Shown: positions 1-12,037 of the stretch, in pieces
Position numbering within the stretch: the first letter of the stretch is position 1
Layout of the letters: each line of letters opens with the position of its first letter
Assembly: GCF_963678635.1 (NCBI RefSeq)
Contig: NC_087068.1
Location: forward strand, 52,538,213 to 52,602,212
DNA length: 64,000 nucleotides
Reading direction: 5' to 3'
Source of the DNA: Symsagittifera roscoffensis
Lineage: Eukaryota > Xenacoelomorpha > Acoela > Convolutidae
Made by a program: the position numbers and the translations under genes
Notes under the pieces: model-generated
Databases searched by the model: none
Told to the model about the DNA's origin: nothing
Seen by the model: the letters and a program-made list of their open reading frames with translations, nothing else

Positions 1-2695
1 CGCCCATCATTAACTCTGGTTCTACACTCGTTAAGATCAGTGAGGCTTCTTGCAAGTAAGCCTTGCCTCTCATGACCATTGGCGCCAGATCCAGTTTCGC
101 CCATTCTTCGTCAAATCGTCCAGGTTTCGCACTTGCTGCATTTTTCATACGTCTCCTAGGTGTTTCATCCGTGTAGGAGATTTTTGCTACCCTCCTTTCG
201 TTAGTTTCCGCTCTGAACCTAGCGGTTTGTACTACGGAGTCTGCTCCGAGCATCATCTCTCTAATCAAGCGAAATTCAGGGATCTCTTCTGGCAGTTTCT
301 TTTAGTCACCCCAGCCTTTCGTTTCTTCTCTCAATTTGTGATATGATGCAGTCAGTCGAAGAATTTTTGCAATTTCACCGTTCGTCTTATTGTAGGGCTT
401 TAGATTCCAGAGCTTCGGTAATACTTCGATGTGCCCTCTATCCACTTCTCCCATTCGATCACGGAAGTAATCATCAAAATTTATGACAGTCATCTCCAGC
501 TCTGATATTTTCGCGAATAACAAGTCCTCACTCTTCATCTCTCGTAGTGCGTGCTGTTCACCCCAGTTAAGTGCACTTCCGTCCACTGCTGATATGAGGT
601 TCAGGTGCAACACCGAACTCATGTATGCCTCCAACTTAACGCCAGGGAACGCAAACGTGACTGCCGGCCGTATATCACTGTCATGAACTCCGTGGCTCCT
701 CTGATCAGTGCTAAGGGATGGATCCTCATGGCCAGGTTCAGGTCAGTTAACAGGGGCATGACTTCGCATGTCTTCTTCCTTCTGAATTGTCTCATCCTCT
801 CCTGTTCCAAAGCGATTCTGCTGCAGGAGGTATTGGATAAAAGAAAGTATGTCGCAGATCTTTTATCTTGATCCAGGAATCAGTGGGTCGCTTCACGTTA
901 AACCTCCTCACGTTCTCTCTCATTTGCTCAGAGTAGCGGGTCAGATTCATCAATCCTCCCAAGTTCCCGTGCGTTATCGCAATTAGCGTCAGAAGTCCAT
1001 CTAACCGTCGGTGAGCAGTACCACTGGTTCTCTCACAAAGTTCTCCGCTCCAAACGTCACGAACAGGGCTAGTAGTTCCACGATCGATAACTCTATGACT
1101 GCTTGGAGGAACTCTTTAATCAGGCATCGAGAAAGCGATGGGTAAACTTTTGCCAGGAAGGACGCGGTCCATCCGGCTCCCAACCCTTCCAGCATGCTGT
1201 CAGTCCGGTCAAAGCCATCTTCTCCCTTAACATTCTGTGTCCAGAAAGCTTGCAGGGTAATTTGGCACAATCTGTATATAAACTCGGCTGACTTCTCTTC
1301 AGCATTTTCGGCCAGGTTCACCTCTTTCACCAGGTAGGCATGGATCTTCTTGATCAACACTGGGCCTCGCTCGAAAGCGTCCGTGCCCAATGCGGCTATT
1401 CGAGGGGTCAAGTGCAGCCACTTGTTAGCCTCTGGTTTTGTTCTCATTTGGTCTCCTTGGAACTCTTCCTTCTTTCTCCTTCCTCTTTATTTCCATTCCT
1501 CGGAACCATAATTCGTTAGACATCGCTACTACTACTCGTTGGTCATCGTCAATTCCTGGTCTCAGTTTGAGTTGTCGGCTGAAGTTGACAGTTCCAACCC
1601 CAGTACTTCGTCTAACACTAACATGTGTAGTGAATGCTCCTTAAATCCTCGCATCGCATTCGAGATGTCAGATCACACCGCAGGTAATTCCGCCCTAGGT
1701 GGTCTTAGGTTCTCCATCTCTATTCTGCGATTCGGGGAAGATATGATCACATCATATTTACCTTCCGAGAGCAACGCCACCATCGCGTATACAAACTTCA
1801 GCTCATCCGGGAGAAGTGCATATCCCGGAGACAGTGCAAACACAGCTTTTGGTGTTATCTTTGGGAATGCGCCTTCTTTCAGCGTGTCCATTACTTCACC
1901 CATCGATTCGAGGATATCTTTTATCGCTGTCCATACTGCGTCCTCTGCTGTTGTAGGCTCTCTGAGTCTGCTCAGGAAACCCCTACTGTGTAGATGATCG
2001 TTTATGCCGGCAAAAACGATTGTGATCGGGTTCTTTTCCGTCTATCGTTGTACCCCGGTTGCCATTGACATCGACTTCATCAGGTCCAGGTCGACCGCTG
2101 CCAAAATTATAACGTCAGGCCAAAACAGAGACTTGGAGGTATGCACGAAGTCTGAGTTCGTGACTATCATAAACTTTGCTTTTCTCATTTCTGCTTTATC
2201 ATACGCTGCAAACATAGTCGCGTCCTTCCTAATCATCTTCATCCCACCATATCTCTGAACATTGCCTTCTTGAGCCACCTGTTTCCGGTACGGTCTTTCT
2301 TTTACATGACATGGGGGTGCTCGTATTTGCTTGAACATTTTCACATGTTGTCCTATTGGTGCCCTCGTTGTCAAGAATTTTCCGGGTCTTTCTTCTCGAT
2401 TTCCGTCACCATGATTCAGTTTCACTTCTTGCAAAGGTCCTGCATTTACTGGACCCATTGTGTTGTTGGAGGGCAGTCCCTCTAAATCGGCGAATCTTAA
2501 GGCGGTCGTGGAGCTGAAGCTAATGCCAGCTGCTATCAACCAGTCCACACCTGCTATTGAGTACAGACCGTTGACGGATAGCCTCGCTCCATTCAGCATC
2601 CTTATGGCATCGGCTGCAAAACTTACCGTCTGAAGGTTCAATTTCCTCAGGTCCTGTTTATAGACATGCCAGGGGGAAGGTATGGCCTCGACCAC
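1..2695 (-). pseudogene. C-terminal part of SGNH-like repeat protein, frameshifted
   Basis: Four colinear minus-strand blocks belong to one decayed protein: 2695-2042, 1903-1673, 1447-1001 and 634-302. Frame changes and short gaps separate them. They continue the SGNH-like protein encoded upstream at 4572-2885. The blocks look soluble and partly helical, for example LNLQTVSFAADAIRMLNGAR near the start of the first and VIELSIVELLALFVTFGAEN in the third. No catalytic motif is visible here. From memory, similar segments occur downstream of SGNH domains in multicopy Caenorhabditis proteins; no search was run. The gene runs off the left edge of the window, so its end is unseen. The function of this region is unknown. 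Confidence 0.6.
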
Positions 2696-2884
2696 ATCAA
2701 AGAGCTTCTTTCTGTTCGTCGTACTTCTCGGCTGGTGCTCGTAGTCTCTGATCTAGTCTCCGATCTCGTCTCCGATCTCGTTTCCGGTCTCGAGAAACTT
2801 GTTGTCTCCGTAGTCGGGGTTGACAGGTCCTAATCTTCGCCTTGGATGAATGGTTCTTCTTCTTGGCGCTTCTTCCAATCGCTC

Positions 2885-3300
2885 CTAGACCTCTGTTCTT
2901 TGCCCTGGCTCGCTGGAGCTTTGCGGCCTGTAGGTCACGGCTGGGACCGCTCCCAGACGTGTTTCTAGTTTGGGGGACACGAAGGTTGATAGTGCTGGCT
3001 CATTCGTCGTTTCTTCTTTCTTTAGCACTCCCGTGACAAAGAGCTCGACCTCCATTTTGTCCAGTCGATCCTGGAAGACTCGGTTCAACCAGGCTTGTCC
3101 TTCTATACTATCAAAGTGGATTCCATCGGTGGTTAGTCTGGCCTGATCCATAGCTCTGAGCTCGTGTTCAATGTCCATGAGGATCATCCATCTAGCATTA
3201 CGACTCGCCAGCTGTTTTTCCACCTGATGACTCATTCGTTATGCCTCCTTCCTGTCGATGTCAACGTTCTCGTGCTCATCGGTACGGTGCAGGCGGTCAG
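2885..3300 (-). pseudogene. C-terminal half of SGNH hydrolase-like domain
   Basis: The open block at 3235-2885 contains RNARWMILMDIEHELRAMDQ followed by LTTDGIHFDSIEGQAWLNRV. DGIHFD fits the D-x-x-H block V of SGNH/GDSL esterases, where Asp and His complete the catalytic triad. Remnants in another frame continue to about 3300 and connect to the N-terminal half, so the domain is split by indels. A tail resembling a linker (LETRLGAVPAVTYRPQ) follows. In the SGNH family this module hydrolyses ester bonds. The role of such a domain in a nematode repeat protein is unknown, and this copy cannot encode an intact enzyme. Confidence 0.65.
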
Positions 3301-3353
3301 TACGCGCACTTGAATTTCTGCCAGACAGTAGTGAATAGGCACACCATCATTGA

Positions 3354-4572
3354 TTACCGTTGTGCCTCTTCCTCATCTGAGCCTCTGGACACATTGTTTG
3401 TCCCTATGTTGGGGACCCTTCCTGGGTTCATTAGCTCCATCATTCGATATAGCTGGGCTATCGTGGCACCTCCAAAAGCTATCACCGTGGTGATCCAAGA
3501 TGTTCTCATGTTTTGAAGAACTCTCATCAAACTGTCACCCAGTATCAAATGAGATGTCCCGAGCGGCGGTTGTTGCATGTTTATCGCCGGATTCCAAGTC
3601 AATCGATTAAAGCAGGCTCGCGGGTCCGCATTCGGAACTCCTATGAAGTTATTCTTCACCTGGCTGTTCTTCTGCACATCAAACACTCGGGACACTTTCT
3701 TCATCGGAATTTCTCTTCTTTTCCTCTTAGGGGCTTCAGACGTCTTTGCTGGCAACGTGACACTGTCAGCTCCCGTTTTCTTTATCGTTTCACGGTAGAG
3801 TTCCACTCTACCCGTGTTGTCTATTCTTCCATAGGGTGCAGTCACCCCGGAACCTGGCGCATTTCTATTAGCTACTAGTCGTCCAGCTGTTTCTATCAAC
3901 ATTCGCACTGCCTGCTCCACGACTGGGTCACCTAGGGTATCACTTGGGTCCGGGATCGTCACTCTTCCTGCCGTTGTCGGGGGTCGCACCTCCGTCGTCT
4001 GACTTAGTTCGCGAGGCGTTAGGAGCTCCATCGGGGACACTCCACGAGGAACATTCCTTGCAGGTATCGCTTTTTCTACTGCCGTCGTCAACGTCGGCCG
4101 TTCCGATCGCTCTTTATATTCTTGCCTCAAGCGTTCTATTTCTTGACCCTGTTTCTTTTTGCAATCTTCAAACAATTTCTTCCGCATATCCCTGTCTTCT
4201 TCTACACTGAGCATAATCTTAGTCACTTGATCTAGCTCCCTTCTGATCTTCTCCATTTCTTGCATCGTTGCGTTGAGATCTTGCATCGTCTCGTCCGTCT
4301 GAACTTTTTCTTCTACTCTCGCCATCTTTGGTGGCACAGCTGCTCTCAGTTGTGAACTAGACGAGGCAGCCTCACTGTTCATCTCCTGATGCATTCTTCT
4401 CAGACCAGGCCTGGGCTTGGTTGGCAGAGGCATCTCACCTGGTTGGTAGGTCCTGGAACTTCCCAATCCAGGCTCGTTCGCCTAAGTCACTTCCTGAGAG
4501 AGCCCAGTTTCTCCACCTCATTACCCTCATGTTTGGGCGGTCTAGTACTCCTCTTTCTCCATATGCGGCCAT
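3354..4572 (-). pseudogene. N-terminal half of SGNH hydrolase-like repeat protein
   Basis: The likely original ATG is at 4572 (start MAAYGERGVLDRPN). A one-base frame change near 4466 leads into the long open block 4466-3354 (370 codons, non-ATG opening). That block has a charged coiled-coil-like region (about residues 60-125, many Glu/Lys/Arg), a basic stretch (PKRKRREIPMKK), then the start of an SGNH domain: LILGDSLMRVL fits block I with the nucleophile Ser, and VPNIGTNNVSR fits block III (GxND, here GTNN). The frame ends just after EEEAQ, and the rest of the domain resumes in another frame downstream. I infer an inactive copy of a dispersed Caenorhabditis repeat gene. Confidence 0.65.
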
Positions 4573-5347
4573 CAATAAGACTTCCGTGGGGCGGTCCCCA
4601 CGGTTATCGTGCCCTAAGATGTTTATCCATCAGCCGACGATAGATCGCATCTATCATCGGTCCTACATATGCCTCCGCTAGGTCCATCAATTCATTCAAA
4701 TGGAAGTTTTCCATTTCGTTAGATTCGGTTTGATTATCAGTTTGTTCAATTGAAATCTGATGAATGATTAAATGATCAATCAGGATCTAGAAAACAGGCC
4801 ACGGTTATCAAATTTGTTAGCGTTACTCTAATTGTGTATTAAAATTTATTTAAAACAGTCAGATCTTAAAATGTATTAATATAAGTTTATTGCTAAAATT
4901 TTGGAATTCGACCTCTGAATGGACAGTCCAAACTTTGGATCTATTCGTAAGATTGTCATTCGGTTGTTCATGGCCACTAATCCCTTCGTACCCAGAGTCT
5001 TAATAACTTAACACAAAACACCTAACATATCACACACAACTCACATATTATGACACCTTCCTGCATGCAACCTAAACTCAGCCTATACTCAAATAATATT
5101 TCTTATGTATGTTTACTTGTATTTTAGTATCAGAAAAGATTACGTGTATCAGTGCATATAGCTGGTCTGTCATACATACTTTTACGTATCAGCCACTGTC
5201 TGTCATACATATTTTCTGGTGGTCAATTAGCACCACCTCGTTGAATTCAGATGACTCGATCGACTGCAAAGGAAATCGCAATATCCTTGGATCCTTGACC
5301 TGTTGGCATGACAGACGTGCTGTTAACTCACTTCCTGCATGCCTTCT
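4573..5347. other. AT-rich non-coding spacer
   Basis: No convincing coding sequence is visible. The stretch separates the SGNH-like pseudogene from the truncated 3' end of the gypsy remnant. It contains the short direct repeat CTGTCATACATA (about 5167 and 5201). I saw no LTR boundary, so how the two coding remnants are joined is unresolved. Confidence 0.4.
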
Positions 5348-6656
5348 TCATCCCAGGCCTCTTCTTCCCTCTTTTTGGATAAAGTACTGTCTCCAAAACC
5401 TTCCCTCTTTTTGGATAAAGTACTGTCTCAGAGTACGGTAACTGTCTTCCTCCAGGTCACCTTTGTCTGGTGCTCCCTTTTCGATCCACCTTTTCAAGCT
5501 ACTCGTCATGCGGTCATTTCTTTGTGATCCTATTAGGTCTGAGAGTCTGTATCTCGCCTTCAAGTACGTCTTAATGACCCTTAATTGACGTATCATTTCA
5601 TCGGGCTGATGCGTGTCATCTTCCATCTTTACGCACCAAATTTTCGCCAATGGCTGTGTCTTTTATCTGAAGGGTTGAAGATCAGTCCTGGCTACTTTTT
5701 TCTGCCGCAACAAACTGGTTGATCGTCTCGATACCGCTATTGTTTCTAGATCATCTGCTGCGTTGTCAAAGACTGTTTCGCTGTGTACCAGGTAGCGATC
5801 ATTGTCAGGGTCTTGATGTACCTCTCTGTCCGGGTCTCTTGCTCGAGTCTCCACAATCGCTAGCTCTGACAAATCCGATCCTGTGCTCGAGTTCCTGTCT
5901 GAGTAAGTGTCAGATCCTGAATTCCTCGAGTTGTCATCAACGGCAGAATCTGTCACTGAGCATGTTTCTTCTTCGGGATCATTTTTATGCACTCTGCTCA
6001 TCCATCTGAACTCTCCGGACAAAATTTTTCCTCCAGGTCTTGTTCCTCACCTTGAACATTTTCCTCTACACCTGACTCCTCGGACAAACTTTCTTGTGCC
6101 GTGTCTTGTTGATAAGCTCGCCTGTTCCCATCAACGTCCTTCTCCCCGGACAAACTTTCCTGCCCCAGGTTTTGTTCAACATCTTCGCCTTTCTGATCTT
6201 GATCCTCAAAGGTGACGGTTTTCCTTTGTGTACCTTTCACCTGTTCTTTTCGTTTGTCTGATGTACTTGTGAAGACTTTTTGGGGGTATTGGGGATACTA
6301 GTTGCTGAACTATTGTCCTACAATCCCTTTCATTTTCCTTGTGTTGACGTCTTGATGGCTTAATCTTTACTTTCTCACTGACTGTTGGCTGCTGTCCACT
6401 CGGGGTCATCTCTAGTCACTTCTCTCTTCAACAATTCATCCAGCATCCGCATCACTTGCGGAGTGACCTGCGCCGTTTTTTCTAGCAATGAGAGGCTATT
6501 TATGTTCATACCAGGTTCGAGGCAACAGATCCAAACAGATCCAAAGGCACCGGGTCCTTTTCTGATAAGATCTTTATTTGTGCTGCCTTTTCCACCGGTA
6601 ACCCGGGGTGTCCCGGCCGGAATTAGAAGTCCAGATTTGTCCAACCATCCCGTCAA
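5348..6656 (-). pseudogene. acidic linker and truncated end of pol
   Basis: Blocks 6656-6375, 6409-6206, 6240-5998, 6022-5663 and 5650-5348 continue the polyprotein after RNase H. The middle is acidic and Ser-rich (SDTYSDRNSSTGSDLSELAI) and is probably disordered. The last block (RLSDLIGSQRNDRMTSSLKR) resembles the segment preceding an integrase zinc domain, but no HHCC or DDE motif follows. The end carries a 36-bp direct duplication, so QYFIQKEGR appears twice. The integrase has been lost by truncation. Confidence 0.55.
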
Positions 6657-6771
6657 GGGAAGCGCTTCATAAGTTTCTTTGTCCAGAAATGAGAACCCTT
6701 CCTTGATTTCCGCCTAATTGGCTTGTTTCTGTTCTAGTCTTTCATAAAACTCAGTCTTCTTGCTGAGGCTG

Positions 6772-7155
6772 TCAGCATTTTGGTGTTTGTCGCGCATCCT
6801 GTGCTCGATTATCATGTGGTAACCGTCTAACCTGACAATCCACCGACCAATATAACTCTGGTCCATCGAGTACGTCTTCAACCAGGATAACAGCTCTATT
6901 GTCCATGCGTAGATTTAAGGGAGCGCTCCCTAAGTATGCGCGGTACTTCTCCACGAATGTGACTACTGCAAACTCTTCTGCTTTTGGTGCACCATATTTC
7001 ATTTCAGTGTCAATCAACACCTTACTGCCATATGCAATGGGACGGAGAACAGTTCTCCCATTCCACTCCTGCTACTACTGATGCATATGTGTCAACAACA
7101 TACATGCCCATCTCTGTAGGCATGCCTAGCACTGGCGCTTCGCACAGTTGCCGTT
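6772..7155 (-). pseudogene. RNase H remnant
   Basis: Just downstream of the RT connection block, shifting frames give VVDTYASVVA, where Ty3/gypsy elements normally have an Asp-x-Asp-Ala-Ser active-site strand. The block 7020-6772 follows (TEMKYGAPKAEEFAVVTFVE, then NLRMDNRAV), which matches the second and third RNase H motifs with the catalytic Glu and Asp. RNase H normally degrades the RNA strand during reverse transcription. The first motif is altered and the frame is broken, so this is a dead copy. Confidence 0.55.
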
Positions 7156-8257
7156 TTATGTTCCCGAAGGCAGCTTGAGCTTCTTCGTTCCATTCGAACA
7201 CTTTCCTTTGTTGCGCATCAGTTTCTGCATGCGGTACACCTTGTCTGCGTATCCTTTTATAAACTCACGGTAATAATTGGCGAACCCCAGGAAGCTCATG
7301 AGTTGTGTGTCCGTTCTGAGGGCCTTACATGTTAACACGGCTTCCACAGCTTCCGGGTCCGGCCTTACGCCATCTCTATTCACCATTCTTCCTAGGTACT
7401 TTATTGAATCTCAAAGGATTTCACATTTCGATGGTTTGCACTTCAAGCCTGCTCTGTTCATGCAACCAAAGAACTCATCGAGCCGATCAATGTGGTCTTT
7501 CACGGTGGGTGTTGCTATTCGGGGGATCTATCGTGTCCTATTCGAGCAACATTTCTATTTCCGCTCGGCTTGCTTCCGATTTATGAGGCGTCAATCGCAT
7601 TGCGCCTTCCCTATGAGGAGTGGCGCCTTTCCCTAATTCTATTTCGTGTTCGACGAAGTTGCATCAACCGATATCCGCTTTATGTTTTGAAAATACGTCC
7701 TCGTTCCGATTTAAAACCGCCCTTAATGATTTAAAATCCCCTTAACCTATTTTCCCTCTCAAGTGTTCTATCTCCGGCAAAACCGGTTTGTCGGATTCTA
7801 GTTCCTATGACGAGGGGCGTTCCAGAAAATTCGAGCAGCTCGACAAGCCGTCATCCGTTTCGGATTTCATTGAAAACAGTTTAATAATAGATTTAAATTC
7901 ATCAATTTTCTTTAAAATTTTATCTTTATCAGCATGATTTGGGCAGTCTTTCACGTTATATCTCTTCAAGTTCTGTGTCTCTTCATAGTCGGTCTTCATC
8001 GATAGAGCGTAACCAAGTTTCTTTCCCCGCTGGATCGAAACCGTGTTGTCCAGTGTGTTCAACAACACACTGGCACACAGCCCGTTTCGTGCTACTGAAA
8101 AGCTCCTGCCTAAAATCACCGAGCTTTGACTATTTGGGTTGGGTACCAGACAAATCTGTTCACTATCACTCAACGAATTTAAATTTCTCATCTCAAAAAT
8201 TGCTATTACAGCTTGTCCCGGCTGTAGTTTTACCTTTCTATCTAAAAAAATTGGCAC
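7156..8257 (-). pseudogene. protease-RT linker and reverse transcriptase remnant, core deleted
   Basis: 8257-7805 encodes a pre-RT linker (KVKLQPGQAVIAIFEMRNLN). In the following frames, RT finger residues are readable down to about 7,525 (AEIEMLLE). The sequence then jumps directly to residues that normally follow the YxDD box (IATPTVKDHIDRLDEFFGCM), and continues into the thumb and connection block at 7386-7156 (LMSFLGFANYYREFIKGYAD). The palm core with YxDD is therefore absent, so no polymerase activity is possible. The position and order are otherwise normal for Ty3/gypsy RT. Confidence 0.65.
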
Positions 8258-8271
8258 CTTGCTTTCATCTG

Positions 8272-9111
8272 TTATGATTCCATTAATCTAATAATTGGTC
8301 TCCTAACATACTTCCGGTCCGTGTTTCTAATCCTTATTAGGCTGTTGTTCATATCCATCATCACATCGACATTCCGGAAAAAATCACGGCCCAAGATGAA
8401 TTGGTCTGAGTCGTCTAAGTACTCAACCACCAGGAAGCTCATCCAAAAATCGAGTCCTCCCATGTGAAGGACCGTTATTGGTGTCCTCCCTTCCGCTCCG
8501 CGGTTGGCTGCCGCCAATCTGAGGTTCGTTGGAATTAGATCTTCCCTCGTAAAGCCCATTCTTTCCCAAGTCTTTATTGGCATCACGCTTACCACTGCTC
8601 CTGTATCCAGTAGTCCTGTTACTCCAATTTTCTTCCCACTGGTGTCTAGCAGATGTGCAGTCACATCTGGTTCGTACCCTATGTGTACTGCATCTTGCTC
8701 CATCATGGCATCATGGCCGATTTTACGGACCTTAAGTTCATCCTGACCCAAATAGATCTGCCCCATTTGGTCACTATCTGTTGTGACGTTGGTCCTAGTG
8801 TAGATACTTATCCCGTCCACGTTCAACATCACATGATACGGTCCATAGACTTCAACGTAGAGCCCGTGGAGTTTCTTTGTTTGAGGGCCACTCGTTGTCA
8901 ACAACGCTCGCACAGCCTTCGACTCAGTGCATGGCTCTACCTGTCTCAGATAATCTGCATATGTATCTAAATGCATCATAGTGAACTCTGAGAGTTCACT
9001 TAGGTTTCTGATTCCCTGATGTCCAGCAACTGGATTTATTGACTGTATTCTGCTTCCTTGTGGCACCATTCCAAACATATGCTCAGAGATCACGTTTAGT
9101 TTCATGCTCAA
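8272..9111 (-). pseudogene. retropepsin-domain block
   Basis: This open block of 279 codons holds an aspartic protease domain. LLDTGAVVSVMP (catalytic Asp about residue 169) is the DTG active-site loop, and QFILGRDFFRN about 70 residues later fits the ILGxD motif of retropepsins. About 160 residues before the protease are of unknown function (LHGLYVEVYGPYHVMLNVDG). In the family the dimeric enzyme cleaves the Gag-Pol polyprotein. This is the best-preserved piece of the remnant, but it is flanked by frame changes on both sides, so expression as part of a polyprotein is unlikely. Confidence 0.7.
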
Positions 9112-9152
9112 ACTGCTTTTCGTTTCTTCGACTTCTTATGCCCCGAAGGCGT

Positions 9153-12037
9153 TTAGCCTGTCCTGACTTCTCTCATTCTAAGTTCGAGCTTCACCTTTTG
9201 TTCGATCTCCTTCGTCACCAACTCCTGCTTGACTCTGCTTAAAGCATCTCTCGTGGCTGCTCTATAGTCGATCTTGAAGTCATCTGCCGCCGTTAGTGGT
9301 TCTGGTTCACGCATTTCATCAGTTATTGCCTGCATTTTTTGTCGCCAGCTCTTGCGGTTTTTCCTTTCTGCGTGCCTCCGCTTCACTCAACACACCCGAT
9401 TAAGCTTTCTCATGCCTTGGATGCTTGATGTCTGCCACAGCATCCCAAAATTGTGGACAATCCAATTTAAAATGACCTTCCAAGTTACAAAAGAATTACC
9501 CCGGGCCGAATTTCGCAATTACTCCTCTCATGAAGTCTTCATGATCCACCTCTTACGCATCTTCATCCTCGAGGCTAAAGCATATTGCTTTCATTCCCTG
9601 TTTGTAGGTTGGGGATGCTGACACATGATGGTCCGTCGAACTGCAATTTGCACAAGAGCGTCTCTTGTCCATATCGTCCCTTTGTTTGTACCAGTTGTTA
9701 CCTTGGTTTGCTGGTCCATTGTTAAGATTGCCATAATTGTTTTTGTAAAATCCAGATCTCGATGGAGGCTTCATCAAAAGATATTCTATTGACTTGAGTC
9801 TCAACTCCTCTGGTGTTGGCGCATTAGTTGAAAGAGGTATGTAATGTGTCGCTAACATCGTTCGAAGAAGCTCATCATTCTTCATACCATCGATGAAATT
9901 TGAGGCTACTGCCAGGTTCATCCTTCTGTTTGACTCATCTGGTTGCCTACACCTTCTAAGCATCTTCAAATTGTCTAGAAATTTGTCTATCTTCTGTCTT
10001 CACGTTGTCTCCGTTTCTCGAAGCGTATCATCGCTTGGTGTCCTTGTACCCCTGAGCCAAAATGATTTAACAAAATCTCAAAGATTTTCTCAGCAGTGTG
10101 CCGCTGGTATTGTTTTATAATCATCACGCAGTTTAGGGCTGTCCCTTCCAGGTTACTGGTGAGCGCACTGCATTCTTGTCTTTCTGTCAAGTCCTCTTCT
10201 TCAAAATGCAGTTTCATTACCTCTATCCAGGTATCAATACAGCCATCAGTTTCGTCTTTATAGCAACCTGGTTTCTTAAAAACCCTTCTGGACTTTTCAC
10301 TGCGTTCACTGGTTCTAGATAAACTCGTTAGGAATGTTTCCAAGGACCTGTTCAGAGGTTCAAAGGCTGTGGCCATTGATGTCGTGTCACTTGAGTGCCC
10401 TGCTTGAGCATCATTGCCCCCTGATAGAGTCTCTGGGTTTTCCCTCCTTTTCGAATCACTGGGATGACTTCTTCCCTGATTCACATGACTCCAGTTCATG
10501 GAATCACATCTCCCAGTCGCATGTGTGTCTTGCGTCTGTCGTTCATTCGAGGTCGGTCTGTTGCCAGTTGAACTTCCTTTGATGTTTGGGCGCAGTGGCC
10601 TATTGTTCCCTGTGGCATAGCTGGATGAACTGCCCCTTCTTCTAGTGGATCCATATCTCTTCTTCTATTGGGTTGTTCATTGAAGTTCACTCTCGGCTCC
10701 CTACTGGGCTCTCCTGAGTTTGTTTCCCCAATCTTCGATCCATTCCTGTTTCCTAGTAGCTCATCCAACCTATCCATGGTAGCCTGAGTTCACCTCTCCA
10801 TCATCGCGTCTATCTTCGTGTCAAGAGTCCCAAGAGTCTGCTCTTGTTGAATTCTCAACTTCTCCATGTCATCTCTCAACCGTATTTCTCTCTGCACAGC
10901 TTCCCTCGTCATTCGCGGCAAGTTCTTGGGCAAGTGTTCATCCGTTCTCTCCTTCAAGCGTTTTTCGCTTCTGCTAACTTCTTGTCTGTTGCGGTTGATC
11001 TCTTCCCGCAGGTTTTCTCTCTCGACGTGGACTGACCTTTCTAGTTCACTCAATCTTAAGGTTATCTGTTCGTTCTGTTCTCCTATGTTGCCCACTATGT
11101 TGGTCAAGGCCTCTTCGCTTGATGATCCGTTGTCCACTAATGGCGTCACAAGTGGTGGTGTCACCCTATCGGTTCCAGGTAGCTTGCTGCTGGTCGAGAT
11201 TCGAGTCTTAATTCTCTGTCTCGACGTCTCTTCGTTATCCACTTCTGGATCCGCTGTGGTGGGTTACATAGTCCTGTGTTTGTGTTCTTCTCAGTTCGCA
11301 TTTCCGAGTTCGTCATATTCAAAAAGTCTCCTGATTGGCCTGATCCATTTGTTGTCTTGCTTATTGTCTTGACCACACCAAATCGGCCCATAGAGCCAGT
11401 CTCTCTATTGGTGTTTGCATCATTCTCCTGAGTCGAACTATTGAGGCTGACTTGAGATGAAGTCATCTTGCTCGTCATCGTCCTCCTCCTCTTCCTGGGT
11501 TTCTTCTTCATCGTCTCTACTCGTTCCCATGGTAAATGGAAAGAAGTTTCCCAAAGTGTTGTTCACTCTTTCTGAAAACGAGGAGGACCTTGCCGGTTTT
11601 TCCGTCACACCGTGCATCATAGTGTTGTCTGTGGGTGATCTTGTAGTCGCCACGTTTTCAGTAGAGATGTCGGACAGTTTCGACATCTCTTCTCGGTCTA
11701 GAGTCCCGGTGGAAGTGGCAAAATCTTGGCCTTGTTCTACCGGAGTAGATTCACTCGCCAATCTTCTGTTTCCACTCCCTTCCGGTCCATGTCCCTCCCG
11801 ATTATCATCCATGGCAGGGTCTGGATGGACCTCTACTTCTAACAATGCCTTTTATCCTTCTGAGGACTTTTGACTCCTGGTTTCAACCATTCCGCCTGAA
11901 ATTTTATTCCCTTTGTCGGTTCGGGTTCGTGCGATCCTTTCCACAAAAGGGTCGTTCATAGCTTTTCTTTGTTCCTCTGGTATGAATTTCCTAGAGCTAT
12001 CAGTTAGCTTAGGTATCCTTGACTTGTCTAGACTCAT
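9153..12037 (-). pseudogene. gag: gag remnant
   Basis: Colinear blocks in shifting frames are 12037-11852, 11845-11438, 11511-11161, 11242-10790, 10777-10496, 10499-9987, 9969-9553 and 9386-9153. The 11242-10790 block is highly charged with heptad-like leucines and is probably a coiled coil. The 10499-9987 block resembles a gag capsid-type segment (CIDTWIEVMKLHFEEEDLTE). The 9969-9553 block has a damaged zinc knuckle, CANCSSTDHHVSASPTY, in which the expected last Cys appears as Ser. The final block, 9386-9153, is a charged coil that leads into the protease block. Gag forms the retroelement particle and binds RNA. The many frame changes make this copy non-functional. Confidence 0.65.

Larger units (their letters stand above)
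5348..12037 (-). mobile_element. Degenerate Ty3/gypsy-type retroelement, integrase missing
   Basis: Read on the minus strand from 12,037 to 5,348, the order is gag (coiled coil, capsid-like block, damaged zinc knuckles), retropepsin, RT remnants, RNase H remnants and a charged linker. This gag-PR-RT-RH order is that of Ty3/gypsy retrotransposons. The coding region is broken into many frames. The RT palm core is deleted near 7,525, and the sequence stops at about 5,348, before any integrase. No flanking LTRs were recognised. I infer an old non-functional copy; the protein blocks resemble repeat proteins I recall from Caenorhabditis genomes. Confidence 0.75.

Noticed and set aside
5100-5347. 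LTR of the gypsy remnant in the spacer
   Set aside because: Short TGTCATACATA repeats are present, but there is no paired terminal repeat elsewhere in the window.
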